Shown here: positions 24,773 to 35,365 of the stretch, one piece after another | Layout of the letters: each line of letters opens with the position of its first letter | Position numbering within the stretch: position 1 is the first letter of the stretch | Source of the DNA: Brasenia schreberi | Taxonomy: Eukaryota; Streptophyta; Magnoliopsida; Nymphaeales; Cabombaceae | Direction: 5' to 3' | Assembly: GCA_036023115.1 (NCBI GenBank) | Contig: JAYKKT010000064.1 | Location: 11,111,001 to 11,175,000, forward strand | DNA length: 64,000 nucleotides | Translations under genes and position numbers: made by a program | Notes under the pieces: generated by a model | What the model was told of the DNA's origin: nothing | The model's input: the letters and a program-made list of their open reading frames with translations, nothing else | Database searches by the model: none

Positions 24773-26217
24773 ATGGCGGACGCGCCGGTGCCCGAGTCGG
24801 TGATGGAGTCGGTCTGCAGGGCGCGAACCCACCTGGATGAGCTGAGGACAAACATGGTTCAGTTCCTGGGCAGCTGCGAAGCCGACGTCCTCGCCGAGAT
24901 GACCCCTCTCCAACGAGCCAACTTGTTTCTCACTCTTGCTAAGTCCATCACCACCCTCGTTTCCCGTAACCTTTCGCTCGCTTCTCTTCCAAAACCCTTG
25001 TCGTTTTACGCTTTCTTCATGCATGATTCCCTTTTTTATGGCTTATTTCTCAGTGAATTTGAGGTGCAATGGCGTAAATCTGGATGAGCATCGTCTGAAA
25101 ACTGAGCTAGTAAGCAGTTTCCTAGTTTTGTATCGTTATTTTTATCTTGAGGGTATCTCTCCCTTTTCTTGGTCAGGGTCAAGCTTATCCATAAATAATG
25201 TGATAAGTTGAGAAATTGCATTGTATTCCATCACATCCATTCCAAGTTATCATGGGTTTTCTGGTATCTGAGAGCATGAAGACAATGCTCACGTTTTCTT
25301 GGTGTGAAGACTCGTTCCCTTTGATTCCTTAACTTGATTTGTTTTTATGATGCCAATGGTATAGGAGAGAGTAAGCTTGTACGAGGATAAAGTGGAAAGA
25401 CTTGTAGAATATAATAAAGGTAAAAATTAACGTCGCCTTATTTGGTTATCATCTGAGACAATTTAAATTATATCTATCTTGGTTGATGCACGGTCACCAT
25501 TTATAGTTATAAGTATCTCATCGAGTAGTTTCTGACGAAGGATCTCTATGCATGATCTGGATAGTCTAAATATTTTTATTAATTTACTGCTTCTGTAAAT
25601 TAATACCAGTCTCTCTTCATTTTTAAGGTCCGTCTCGTCCTTCAACTACCATTAACTCCCAAGCTGCAACTCGGGTCATTGGGCACTCTCTCCCTGATCT
25701 TTCGCCAGGTTAGCCGTTCAGCTACTACTGTGGTGCCTTTTAATTAGTGTGTGTATAGATATACAACAGATAGGTAACCGGTTCATTTTCTACCGTGATT
25801 TTTTTCCAAAATCTTGGAAGGTCTCAAGTTGAGCGAATATGTTTCACTTGAGTTCTAGGTGGATGTGGATAAGTTTCTTGAAAACTGAGAATCCAAATCA
25901 AATCTACAGATTAACCAGACATGCCCTTCATGCTCTCATTCGTATTTTGTACAACGTCTTTTGGTACTTATTTTAAATCAGACCAAAGGCTAAGCTTAAG
26001 GGAACTTGCCCAAGTTGATGGACAGAGAAGTAGATTCAATGAAAACAGGAGGTCCCCTAAGAAGAGGAAGCATCAGTCATCTGAAAAGCAGTCGGTAAGA
26101 GCTGCTGCACAGGAGTTTCTCGAGAAGGCAAGCAGGGAGCTTCTTGGAGAGGAGCACGGCTGGAAAGGACCCTTGCATGGTACTAGTTCAGATGAAGAAG
26201 ACTGGAAAAAGAGATAA
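24773..26217 (+). CDS. C1D: Nuclear nucleic acid-binding protein C1D (exosome cofactor)
   Basis: Five exons join in phase: 24773-24965, 25054-25109, 25365-25419, 25628-25708 and 25982-26217 (TAA), all GT-AG, giving 206 residues. The N-terminal ~90 residues are a Sas10/Utp3/C1D domain. Diagnostic words are MTPLQRANLFLTLAKSITTL, then NGVNLDEHRLKTELERV, matching the position of VNPKEHPVKQELERI in animal C1D. Next come RPSTTINSQAATRVIGHSLP and a plant C-terminal extension with a basic patch (RRSPKKRKH) and an acidic end (SSDEEDWKKR). In other eukaryotes C1D/Rrp47 binds the nuclear exosome (Rrp6, MTR4) in rRNA and snoRNA processing. Nuclear location is inferred from that and from the basic patch. 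The start ATG lies 20 bp after a CT/GT repeat. Confidence 0.92.
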
Positions 26218-27909
26218 TCTCATCTTACTATTATTAATGTAAGGTTGCATTTTTGCAAGGAATTCATTTCCTAGGAGAACATGGATTATATTATCATCAA
26301 TACTATTTGATGCTCTACCATTCCTTTATCCTTGCATAACAGATTGTACGTGGTAGTACTGCATTACATGATATACAGTTAAACACTCAAGAAGACGCCT
26401 TACCAATTATGATATGATCGTGTGCCCTTGTTATAGAAAGGCATATACATACTTCACCTATTCTTTGTTTTTTCAGCTATGTGCCAGACACCCTTCTCTT
26501 AAGTGCCAGCTTTACCTTTGACGTTTGACATTCTCATTTTCTTCGAAGGCTTTTCCCTTTTTGCATGCATTTCTATATATTCTTAGCCTTTTGCATTGTA
26601 TTTACAAAGTTTCATAGATTAGCAGCGAAATGCCATCTCTGAATCATCAACTACAATTAAATAGCAGAAAAGAGACATAATGAGGAAACCGGCATGGGGT
26701 CCTTGTGCTGAAAGACACTAACAGCATGTATAGCGCTTATAGCTCTAAGCTCCAGATAAAAGTTGCTAAATAAAGGTCCACAAATATGCACCAATTGGAG
26801 TCCCATTGGAGGCTAATAAAGCACATAACTTAGAATGACAAGTTGGTCCATACAAAAGTGACTTTACTGCAGAAAGGGAACATAGCTAAGCTTTGCATAT
26901 CAACTTAGGAGCCATTTGATTATAAATGAGAGAGCAGTATGATAAAGAATGATAAATAACTAGTTTTAGTTATTGTTTATTTGGGAGTCTAGTTTAACAT
27001 CTCTAAGAGATTTCTTTTCTTTTCAAATTTGAGGTTCACATTTATCAATTCATGTAGCATGGCTGAAATGAATGATGACCACATTTATGATCCCTTTGTT
27101 GAGATCACTTTTGCTGTGTTTTCCCTTTTTCTGGGAATGTGAATTGCCGGTCACTTTTGCTACAAATTTTATGTCATATTCGGTCATGTTAAATTAACAT
27201 TTACAATAATTGAGCATCTTTTACCTCTTCTTTTTACTTGTTTGTGCAGGCGAAAATCTCAATGAACTGGACTTGTGAAAACTCACTGAGAATACTCAGA
27301 ATAGTTTACCGACTCAATTCTCTCAGAGACAACTGACCTTTATACCTGAAGAATACAAGCCTAGCCTACAGAATATGATCTGTTATAGTCTGTGACATTG
27401 AAGTCTTCATCATACCAAGTCTTTTGGTATCTCCAGTGCCATGGTAGGTGCAGATATTCATTATTATAGTTTTCTTTTAAGATCTGTCTATTGTTGTTCC
27501 AGTGCAGTTTTTCATACCAACATAAATAATACGGCCATCCATGACTGTATTATCAATTTGTTAGCTGTTGCTGCTAGCATGTAAAATTGGAACACCAGGC
27601 TATAATATTTTGTACCAGCATTTCTTTTGAAGTTCTCAATATGAATTTTCTTTTGAGGAGCCTTCTATTTCTGCTGTTATAGGCTTGTCAATTGTTTTCA
27701 GTGTTCTTTTCAACCATCCATCCTTCATCAACTCTATAACGATTGCATGCTAGCTGTCTTACTGCAACATACTTTGCATGATACCTCACAACAACTCCTC
27801 ATGCATATGAAGGATGAAGTTGCTGAATCTGACCTAGTTTGTTTTCTGAAAGCCAGACATCCAACTTGAACGATGAGCACTGAAAGGAAGCTGAAAAGGG
27901 CCTACAAAA
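26218..27909. other. C1D downstream region, possible 3' UTR exon, no other gene
   Basis: Unlike most of the window, this stretch shows no obvious repeat family. A donor-like AAT|GTAAGG near 26240 and an acceptor-like TTGTGCAG near 27249, followed by AT-poorer DNA, could bound a spliced 3' UTR of C1D, but transcripts are needed. No ORF with protein character was recognised. Confidence 0.3.
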
Positions 27910-28200
27910 TGTTGAAAGTGTTAATTACACAACAAACATGCTTGATTACACTCGGTTTTAGGGAGAATAAATGTTGGTTGTCGATCAACCTTTTGTGCTG
28001 TATTGGCAACCTCTCCCTCTTTTTTATTAATTCTGCTCTTAGGGTTGAGACCCTAAGAGGCTTAAATACATCCGTATAAGGCATATTACAAGTATGCCAT
28101 TAATGAATTGAAAATACAGGAACCTTTAAAAACACAAAAGCATAGAATCTGGTTATAGACACTTATAGACTTTGACTGCTTCCAGCTGATCCTCTCAACA
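27910..28200 (-). repeat. Copia 3' LTR
   Basis: This 291-bp block runs TGTTGA to TCAACA on either strand, the canonical TG..CA ends with a 6-bp terminal inverted repeat, directly next to the polypurine tract. On the minus strand it contains TATTTAAG as a TATA-like element. A second LTR is absent. Confidence 0.85.
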
Positions 28201-28215
28201 CTCCCCTCAAGTTGG
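28201..28215 (-). promoter_or_regulatory. Copia polypurine tract
   Basis: On the minus strand this reads CCAACTTGAGGGGAG immediately before the LTR TGTTGA, the usual plus-strand priming site of plant copia elements. The polyprotein stop lies directly upstream. Confidence 0.85.
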
Positions 28216-28411
28216 GTTAAAGACACTACATACACCTAATATATCCATAGTCTTCCATAATATTTCTTTTCGCACTACTGTAGTCAACATATCTGCCATT
28301 TGATCACTTGATCTCACATGAATCAACTGAAATTGTTCAAAATCTTCTCTCATAAAATGACAGTCCATTTCTATATGTTTTGTTCTCTCATTATAAATCT
28401 TATTCAATGCA
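28216..28411 (-). pseudogene. Copia RNase H, C-terminal end
   Basis: The frame reads YNERTKHIEMDCHFMRE and VRSSDQMADMLTT, matching the conserved copia HERTKHIEVDCHFIRE and SSEQLADIFTK words. It is cut upstream by the LTR-like insertion. The downstream stop abuts the polypurine tract. Confidence 0.85.
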
Positions 28412-28855
28412 CAGTGGGGCCCAACCCATGTTTAGGTACTGGTTAGCTAGGGCCATCAGGGCCCTGCCCATCCAGTTAGCCGTTGGGGATAAGGGCTCCC
28501 CTACGACTAGTTAATATAGCCGTTGGGGAGACCTGATCCCCAACAACTGAATGGAGCTAGCTCTCTCCTCTCTCTTTATTCTCCCTCACTTATTATACAT
28601 ATTACTCTATAAATAGAACATCACTCCATCAATAAATCAAGTTGTCTTGCACAACCTTTTTACTTGTGGATTGTCTCCTTCTTGACTTAACTTATGTGTT
28701 CTTGACTTGGAACATCCATATTTGGATGTGTTGGTATCTTGATGATTCGATCAATACGTTGATTGCTGGCTTGGAACATCCATATTTGGATGTGTTGGTA
28801 TCTTGATGATTCGATCAATACGTTGATTGCTGGAGCATTCATACGTCAACAAATA
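28412..28855 (+). mobile_element. Solo-LTR-like insertion in copia RNase H
   Basis: The block separates RNase H codons (KVCKY side at 28856, ALNKIYNERTKH side at 28411). It holds a TATA element (CTCTATAAATAGAAC near 28608), an AATAAA signal near 28630, and repeated GCCGTTGGGG phrases near its start, all LTR-like. A 64-bp unit (CTTGGAACATCCATATTTGG) is tandemly duplicated at 28706-28833. The exact ends and the expected 5-bp duplication are not clear. Confidence 0.6.
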
Positions 28856-29315
28856 TTTACAAACCTTACTATCACAATATCCATGGATAGGTAGTTTATC
28901 TCTTCTCCTCATATTCCTTCACAAAAGCCATGAGCTATAGATCTATAACAATGATTGTTTCTTACTATTCAAGGATATAATATTATCTCCAAACTGAGTT
29001 AAGGTATCCTGTATTAGATTTTTGGTCTTCTAGTGAGCCTGCCTAGTTTGCATGTGTGTGCAATTCTAATCCTAGGTGTTCATGTTTAGCATACATCACT
29101 CTATAGCCTGAATTTTTCTTTAAGTATTTGAAATTTGATAGACAACTTTCATATGACATATGGATGGTGCGTGCATATATCTAGTCACAATACCCAATAA
29201 ATTAGTTTTTCCATCAATTTCTGGTATCTCCCAACATCTTCATATTTTAATCCTCATTTTGAGATATAGTTTCTTATTCACTTCTATTGGTACATCACAT
29301 GACCTCAAATCAGTC
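28856..29315 (-). pseudogene. Copia RT end and RNase H start
   Basis: Minus-strand reading gives SCDVPIEVN, NFKYLKKNSGYRVMYAKHEH and SIAHGFCEGI, matching the copia CKPVDTPIE, RYLKGTPGKGLLF and MAHGICEGLW words. Stops interrupt it. The upstream continuation is on the far side of the hAT insertion at 35366. Confidence 0.75.
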
Positions 29316-29426
29316 ATTCTAGTCAGTTATCCGTATCGCACCGTATCGTACGTAATATACCCTCCTGTATCGTAAAATGGAAGTTATCACTCCGTATCGT
29401 GCGATACAGCCATAGAGCGTATTGCC

Positions 29427-29442
29427 CGTATCGTACGATACG
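29427..29442. repeat. 16-bp palindrome in the hAT subterminal region
   Basis: CGTATCGTACGATACG is a perfect palindrome and occurs again at 32555-32570 near the right end of the inner non-autonomous hAT. A shared palindrome in the subterminal zone is a plausible transposase-binding site. Confidence 0.6.
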
Positions 29443-29447
29443 CCCAT

Positions 29448-29468
29448 GGACCCTTATATAAAGGGTCC
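29448..29468 (+). promoter_or_regulatory. hAT promoter TATA inside an 8-bp inverted repeat, followed by a hairpin
   Basis: GGACCCTT and AAGGGTCC flank ATATA, so TTATATAA lies in the loop. A second hairpin (GAAACCCGC, loop, GCGGGTTTC at 29479-29502) follows within 12 bp. The transposase frame begins about 270 bp downstream, consistent with a promoter. Function is inferred. Confidence 0.55.
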
Positions 29469-29739
29469 TTGCCAAACCGAAACCCGCATTTTTGCGGGTT
29501 TCTTCTCTTTCTTCGCAGCTCTTCAAGCTTCCTAAGAATCGTTTTTCGCTTCCTTGGTTGTGTTTTTCCTTTGTATTTTTCTTTTTTTAAATGACAAAAT
29601 ATAAAGTTATTACGTGTGTGGATATGATTTTTATTGCATTCATGAAGTGGGAGATACTCTATTTGAGTGTTATTTGACGATTCAGGATTTACGAAGTGTT
29701 TTTATTTTCAGGTTTTTTATTGAATTAAAGTACAATTGA

Positions 29740-32700
29740 GATGGCAGGAAGGGGTGTTGAGACTCCCATTCTCGTTTTGATGATCCGGCATGGGAGTGAG
29801 GTATACCAGTTGAGGGTTTCAGATTAAAGATCATATGTTTATTTTGTAAGAGGGTGGTTAGTGGTGGCATTTCAAGGTTACACCACCTAGCAAGGACTAT
29901 GAAAAAAGTTGCTCCTTGTACAGGCAGAGTTAGAAGTTTGCCAGAAGGTATTAAATGACAATGTCTGTAGATGATTGAGAGTATACAAGAAAGAAAGATG
30001 ATTTGGAGATGTTTGAAGAAGATGCTGATGCTATTGGATTTTGATTCACTGATAGTTTGTCTTCAGATACCAGAACAGAGATTGGTAGTAGCAATTCACG
30101 AGTATCCAGCAGGGAAAACAGGGTTGCTGAAAACTTTGAAGGTGGTAGAATAGGATGTCCAGAAAGGAGTAGAGGAAGAGCTGCTTGTAGCATACATTCA
30201 TTTTTTCCTCCTACTACTACACCTAATGCTCAACCTGGAATTCGTGTTGCTATGGCTTCAGAACAGTTGTTTGATCAGGCAGACCTTGTAGTGGGCAAAT
30301 GGTTTTATGATGCATGCATTCCATTCAATGCAGTAAACAGTTTTCATTTTTAAGCAATAACAGATGCAATTGCTAACATCGGTCGAAGATACAAGATGTC
30401 CTCTTATTAGAAGTTGAGAGGAAAGATCTTAGATAAGACCGTCATTGAAGTGCAAGAAAATTGTTTGACATTGAGAGAGTCATGGAAGGAGACATGTTGC
30501 ATTATCATGGCAGATGGATGGACACATAGGCGAGGAAGGACCTTGCTAAACTATCTTGTCTACTGTCCTAAAGGACTTATGTTTTTGAGATCTTTAGATA
30601 TGTCAGAGGAGAGGCACACTGCAAATATCCTACGACAAGAATTTGATAAGGTTATACAAGAGGTTGGGTTAGAGAATGTAGTCCAATTGATTAAAGATAA
30701 TGCAACTAACTACAAAGTAGCTGGGAAGGAGTTAGCTGATATTTATGAGACTTTCTACTGGACACCATGAGCAGCCCATTGGTTAGATCTCATTCTTGAG
30801 GACAATAGTGAGATGAATGAAATAAAGGCAGCAACTGAGTGTTGTCAAGATATCACAAAATTCATTTACATTCATGCATTTGTTTTGTGTATGATGAGGA
30901 GATATACATAAGGTGCAGAGTTCTTCGAATAACTGCAACTCGATTTGCAACAAACTTCTTATCTTTATAGAGTATTGTGAGACAGAAGCAAACATTGAAT
31001 AAAATGTTCTCAAATGAGTGACAACAATTTACAGAGCTGTCTCATAACAAAAGAAACAGAAAGTTGAATGAGATTTTTGAGACAGTCTTTAGGAGTACAT
31101 TTTGGAATGCATGTGTTAGACTGTTAAGGATTACATGTCCATGCCCATTGCTAGATCTCATTCTCGAGGACATTAGTGAGATGGATGAAATAAAGGCAAC
31201 AACTGAGTGTTGTCAAGATATCACAAAATTCATTTACAACCATGCATTTGTTTTGTGTATGATGAGCTTCTTCGAACCGCTGCAACTCGCTTTGCAACAA
31301 ATTTCTTATCTAAACATAGTATTGTGAGACCGAAGCAAGCATTGAAGAGAATGTTCTTCTCAGATGAGTGGCAACAATTTGCAGAGTGGTGTCAGAACAG
31401 AAGAGACAAAAAGTTGAATGAGATTTCTGAGACAGTCTTTACGAGTATGTTTTGGAATGCATGTGTTAAACTATTGAGGATTACATGTCCATTAGTAAAG
31501 GTTTTGAGATTGGTTGGTAGCGAGGAGAAACCATCTATGGGATACCTTTATGAAGTCATGGGTAGGACAAAAGAAGCCATCATAAATAATTTTAATGGAA
31601 AAAAGAGAGATTATGTGCCCGTGTGAAAAATCATTGATAATAGATGGAATAAACAATTGCATAAGTTTATTCATGCAGCAACATATTATCTAAACCCATC
31701 ATTCAGGTACTCAACGACCTTCAAAAGGGACGGTGAAGTTAATCGAGGCCAGTGTTGTCTGATGTATATCGTATCGGGTATCGCTGGGCTCCATGATACG
31801 AGCGATACGCCCAAATTTTTTTTTTGAAAAAAAATTTCAAAAAAAAATTCATTTTTTTTAAAAAAGTTTATGCTTTCTGGCCTCTCTTCACTTCTCTCTT
31901 CTCCCCTCTTCACAAACACCGAATGTGTGAATCTGCTCGAATAACATGATCTTGCTTTCTATGGTATTGAGTCTATTGACTATGGAGCACTATCCTATAT
32001 GCTCGACATTTGTTCTGATTTGGAATCCAACATCTTGAACCTGGTTCGTGGCAAACCTTGTTGAGTATTTACTAGGTAGGGTTGCACCAATCTGAGCACG
32101 GGAAGTGACTCGAGCTGATTCACGGATTCAGGTCGGGCATGCCCATAAGGTGTCGCGTTAACCAACTTTGGTTTCTTCAATGAGAAATCAAGCTTTGGAG
32201 TAGGACTGATAACTAAAAAAAACAATCTTGTTAAATATCACTATGTTCATTATATAGTTATGAGAAAGAAAATATCATCTCGTATATGTTAACTCATGAT
32301 ATATTGGTAGATACAAATATGGATTTAAAATATATTTAAAAGATAATTGTTGTGTATGTAAAAAACCTTATAAAAAATATAATTTAAAAAACCCCACAAG
32401 TCATAGGTAAAAAGCTCTATACGTAAATAAAATAAATGAAAAACACAAACATAAAGGCGTCGGAGTTCCCCTCTTCTGTCGCTTCCCGATTAACCAAAAA
32501 AAATTGAATTTATTTTTTTGATTTATTTTTAAATTTTTTTTTGGGCGTATCGCCCGTATCGTACGATACGGTGCGATACTTACCGTTTTACGATATGGGA
32601 TAGTGTATCGTTACGTACGATACAGTGTGATACGGATAACACTGATCGAGGCATCATTGATTGTATAGACAGATTAGTCCCTGATGAGAGCATAACAGAT

Positions 32701-33250
32701 GCTATACATCGAGAGATGAAGATCTATGATAATGCTCCTCACTTGATGGGTTTACCTGTAGCAATTCGCAACCGCACTACGATGCATCCAGGTAAATTGT
32801 TTATCTTCGTATTTAAATTTCTTAAATCAATACATCTTATATTACTATGGATTATGTCTCTAATGTTTGTCTTTTTCTATGGATGTTTGGTCGAATAGGT
32901 TTGGAACTGATTGACCGAACCTTAGGGATTTTACAGTGAGAGTTCTGAGCCAAACCTGTAGTGCAACGGGTTGTGAAAGGAATTGGAGTGTCTTTGAACA
33001 CATCCATACAAAAACGCGCAACAGGTTGGAACATAAGAGACTAAATGATTTAGTTTTTATTCATTGTAACATGCGCTTTCGTGAAAGGTAATGTTGTATT
33101 TCTTAAATGTTCAACTCAATAAGTTGTTTGACTTCAATTGTTAATATTATTTATTAATTGCTTATCTTTCTTTATTGTAGGCAATTAAAAAAAGTAAATA
33201 GACAAGAAAGCCAATTTGATCCAATAAGTGGATAATTTTGATATATTAGA
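29740..33250 (+). pseudogene. hAT transposase (BED-DUF659-hATC), broken
   Basis: Order of parts: BED zinc finger at 29770-29910 (DPAWE, CLFCKRVVSGGISRLHHLA, with a TGA stop after DPAWE); DUF659 region from about 30240 (GKWFYDACIPFNAVNSFHF, IMADGWTHRRGRTLLNYLVY, QLIKDNATNYKVAGKELA); an in-gene tandem duplication at 30775-31492; YYLNPSF near 31686; a non-autonomous hAT at 31750-32644; then IIDCIDRLVPDESITDAIH and the dimerisation domain (SQTCSATGCERNWSVFEHIH at 32950-33003). Two short introns are likely (about 32792-32899 and 33089-33180). Multiple stops abolish function. Confidence 0.88.
31750..32644. mobile_element. Non-autonomous hAT (895 bp) inside the hAT transposase
   Basis: CAGTGTTGTCTGATG at the left and CAGTGTTATCCGTATC (right end, reverse-complemented) are bounded by perfect ATCGAGGC duplications (31742-31749 and 32645-32652). 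Removing the insert plus one ATCGAGGC restores the frame through GEVNRGIIDCIDR. The ends resemble those of the host hAT, so both were probably mobilised by related transposases. No coding capacity is seen. Confidence 0.92.
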
Positions 33251-33643
33251 AGACTAGATTATAGAAGACAACGAAGAAAATGCTCTCCTAACTGCAGAAG
33301 ATATTGCATGGATTAATTTGAAAGGAGTGCAACAACAGTATCAAGGAGATAAAGGATTTGATTTCCAAGCAAAAGGTGTTCTGCTGCTGCTGATGATGAT
33401 GATGAGGATCTTCAGTAAGGAGAAGACGAAGATTATTTAGTTGATGATCCTGATTATAATTTGTAAAATGTAAATGTATTTCATTTTTTTGATTCAAAAT
33501 ATGTAAATTTGGATGCAATTGTTCAATATTGAATGCTCAATCTGTACTAAACTTTACATTATATGAATTTAAAGCAATTACCAGTTTTTTCTTGATTTTT
33601 TTTCAGATTTTTACTTTTTTTTTATTTTATAAATAATTTTTTT

Positions 33644-35340
33644 AAAACATATATATAAAATATTCATAACTTTGCTCTCATTATCTTAAATTTTTTAAAT
33701 TTGTTATTGTCTTCACCTGTGTTTTGGCCTACCAAGTTTTCTCTACTTTTATTTATGTCTATTTATTAAGTTAAGCTTACAAATTTAATTATATATGATA
33801 AATTTTTTAAATGTTTTTAGAATATTTTAAATTTTTTATTATTCAATAAATATCATATTTTTATAGCATTAAATATAATTAAAAAAATAAAAATAAAAAT
33901 AACTTATAAAATTAATATAATATATTTTAAATAATACAAAATAAAATAAATTTTCAACTCTAAAACCAACTAAGAATTTCTCAAAAGAGGTCATGCTAAC
34001 ATCAGCTCAACTGTATCAACGCCCTGAGCCATGATTGGTTAAAACTTGCTTCTGTGGGTCCTTAAAGTTTTAAAGATTAAAAAAAAAAAGAAACATGTAC
34101 TATAAAACTCATGTACTATGTATAAAACTTCAGTCACAACTCAACGCTCGAGTGTTTCTGCTCAAAAACTTGAGAAGAGATTAAAAAAAAAAGAAAATGA
34201 AACTTAGTGTACTTAAAACCTGAGTACTATGCAACAAAACTTATGTCATAACTTCCAACGCTCGAGTACAGCTCTAAACTTGTTAGAATTAATGAACTAA
34301 TAAAAAATAAGTAATTATGGATATTTAATTAATTAAATTTAAAATTAATTTTTTTTAGAACTTGATCAAAATTGAGTGTTCTATTAATTATTCTCAAAAT
34401 ATTTAAAAATAACAAAGAATGATTATAAGTTTATCTTTCATCGTTTTTATATTATTTTAATGTAATTATAAATAATTTTTAAAAACATATATAAAATATT
34501 CATAACTTTACTCATTATCTTAAATTTTTAAATTTTTATTGTCTTCACCTGTGTTTTGTCAACTGCAAGTTTTCCATCTACTTTTATTTAGCATGTCTAT
34601 TTATTAAGTTACGCTTTACAGAATTATATATGATAAATTTTTTAAATGTTTTTAGAATATTTTTTTAAATTTTTTATTATTCAATAAATATCATATTTTT
34701 TATAGCATTGCTAACATATAATTAAAATAAAAATAATAAAATTAATATAATAATTAAATAATACAAAATATAAATTTTAACTCTAAATAATCTCAAAGAG
34801 TAACTTATAAAATTAATATAATAATTTTAAATAATCAAAATAAAAAAACCAACTCTAAAACCAACGAATTTCTCAAAGAGGTCATGCTAACATCAGACTC
34901 AACTGTATCAACGCCCAAAGCCATGATTGGTTAAAACTTGCTTCTGTGGGTCCTTAAAGTTTTAAAGATTAAAAAAAATGAAACTTATGTACTATAAAAA
35001 CTGAGTACTTATGTACTGTAAAAACTTGAGTGTCACAACTTCCAACGCTCGAGTGTTTCTTACAGCCCTAAACTTGTTAAATCGGGTTTATATTTGGGCT
35101 AACAAAAAAATAAGAATATAAATTTTAATTAATTAAATTTAAAATTAATTTTTTAACTTACGATCAAAATTGAGTATTCACAATTATTTTTAAATATTTA
35201 AAAATAACAAAGAATGATTATAAGTTTATCTTTCTATAGTTTTTATATATTTTATGTGTAATTATAAATAATTTTTTTTTAAATTTGTTATTGTCTTCAC
35301 CTATGTTTTGGCCTGCAAGTTTTTCTCTGCTGTTATGATA
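33644..35340. repeat. Tandem duplication in the hAT 3' region, period about 840-890 bp
   Basis: Landmarks recur in order: ATATTCATAACTTT (33659, 34497), TTATTGTCTTCACCTGTG (about 33702, 34537 and a third partial near 35288), GGTCATGCTAACATCAG (33989, 34880) and GATTGGTTAAAACTTGC (34034, 34925). Two diverged copies and a partial third fill the stretch between the transposase and the right terminus. Confidence 0.85.
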
Positions 35341-35365
35341 CATGTTAGACAATACTGATTCCAGT

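Larger units (their letters stand above)
29324..35357 (+). mobile_element. Complete hAT DNA transposon (6.0 kb), inactive
   Basis: The ends are CAGTTATCCGTATCGC at 29324 and, reverse-complemented, CAGTATTGTCTAACATG at 35357. They lie between ATTCTAGT (29316-29323) and ATTCCAGT (35358-35365), the 8-bp duplication expected of hAT with one mismatch. It splits the copia RT between the KDTGI-like and SCDVPIEVN segments. Inside are a BED zinc finger, DUF659 domain and hAT C-terminal dimerisation domain in order. The subterminal region is packed with GTATCG/CGATAC motifs. The terminal inverted repeats have diverged. Confidence 0.88.

Noticed and set aside
24643..25024. Minus-strand frames opposite C1D exon 1
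   Set aside because: The C1D exon gives strong family matches; the opposite frames run into the CT/GT microsatellite.
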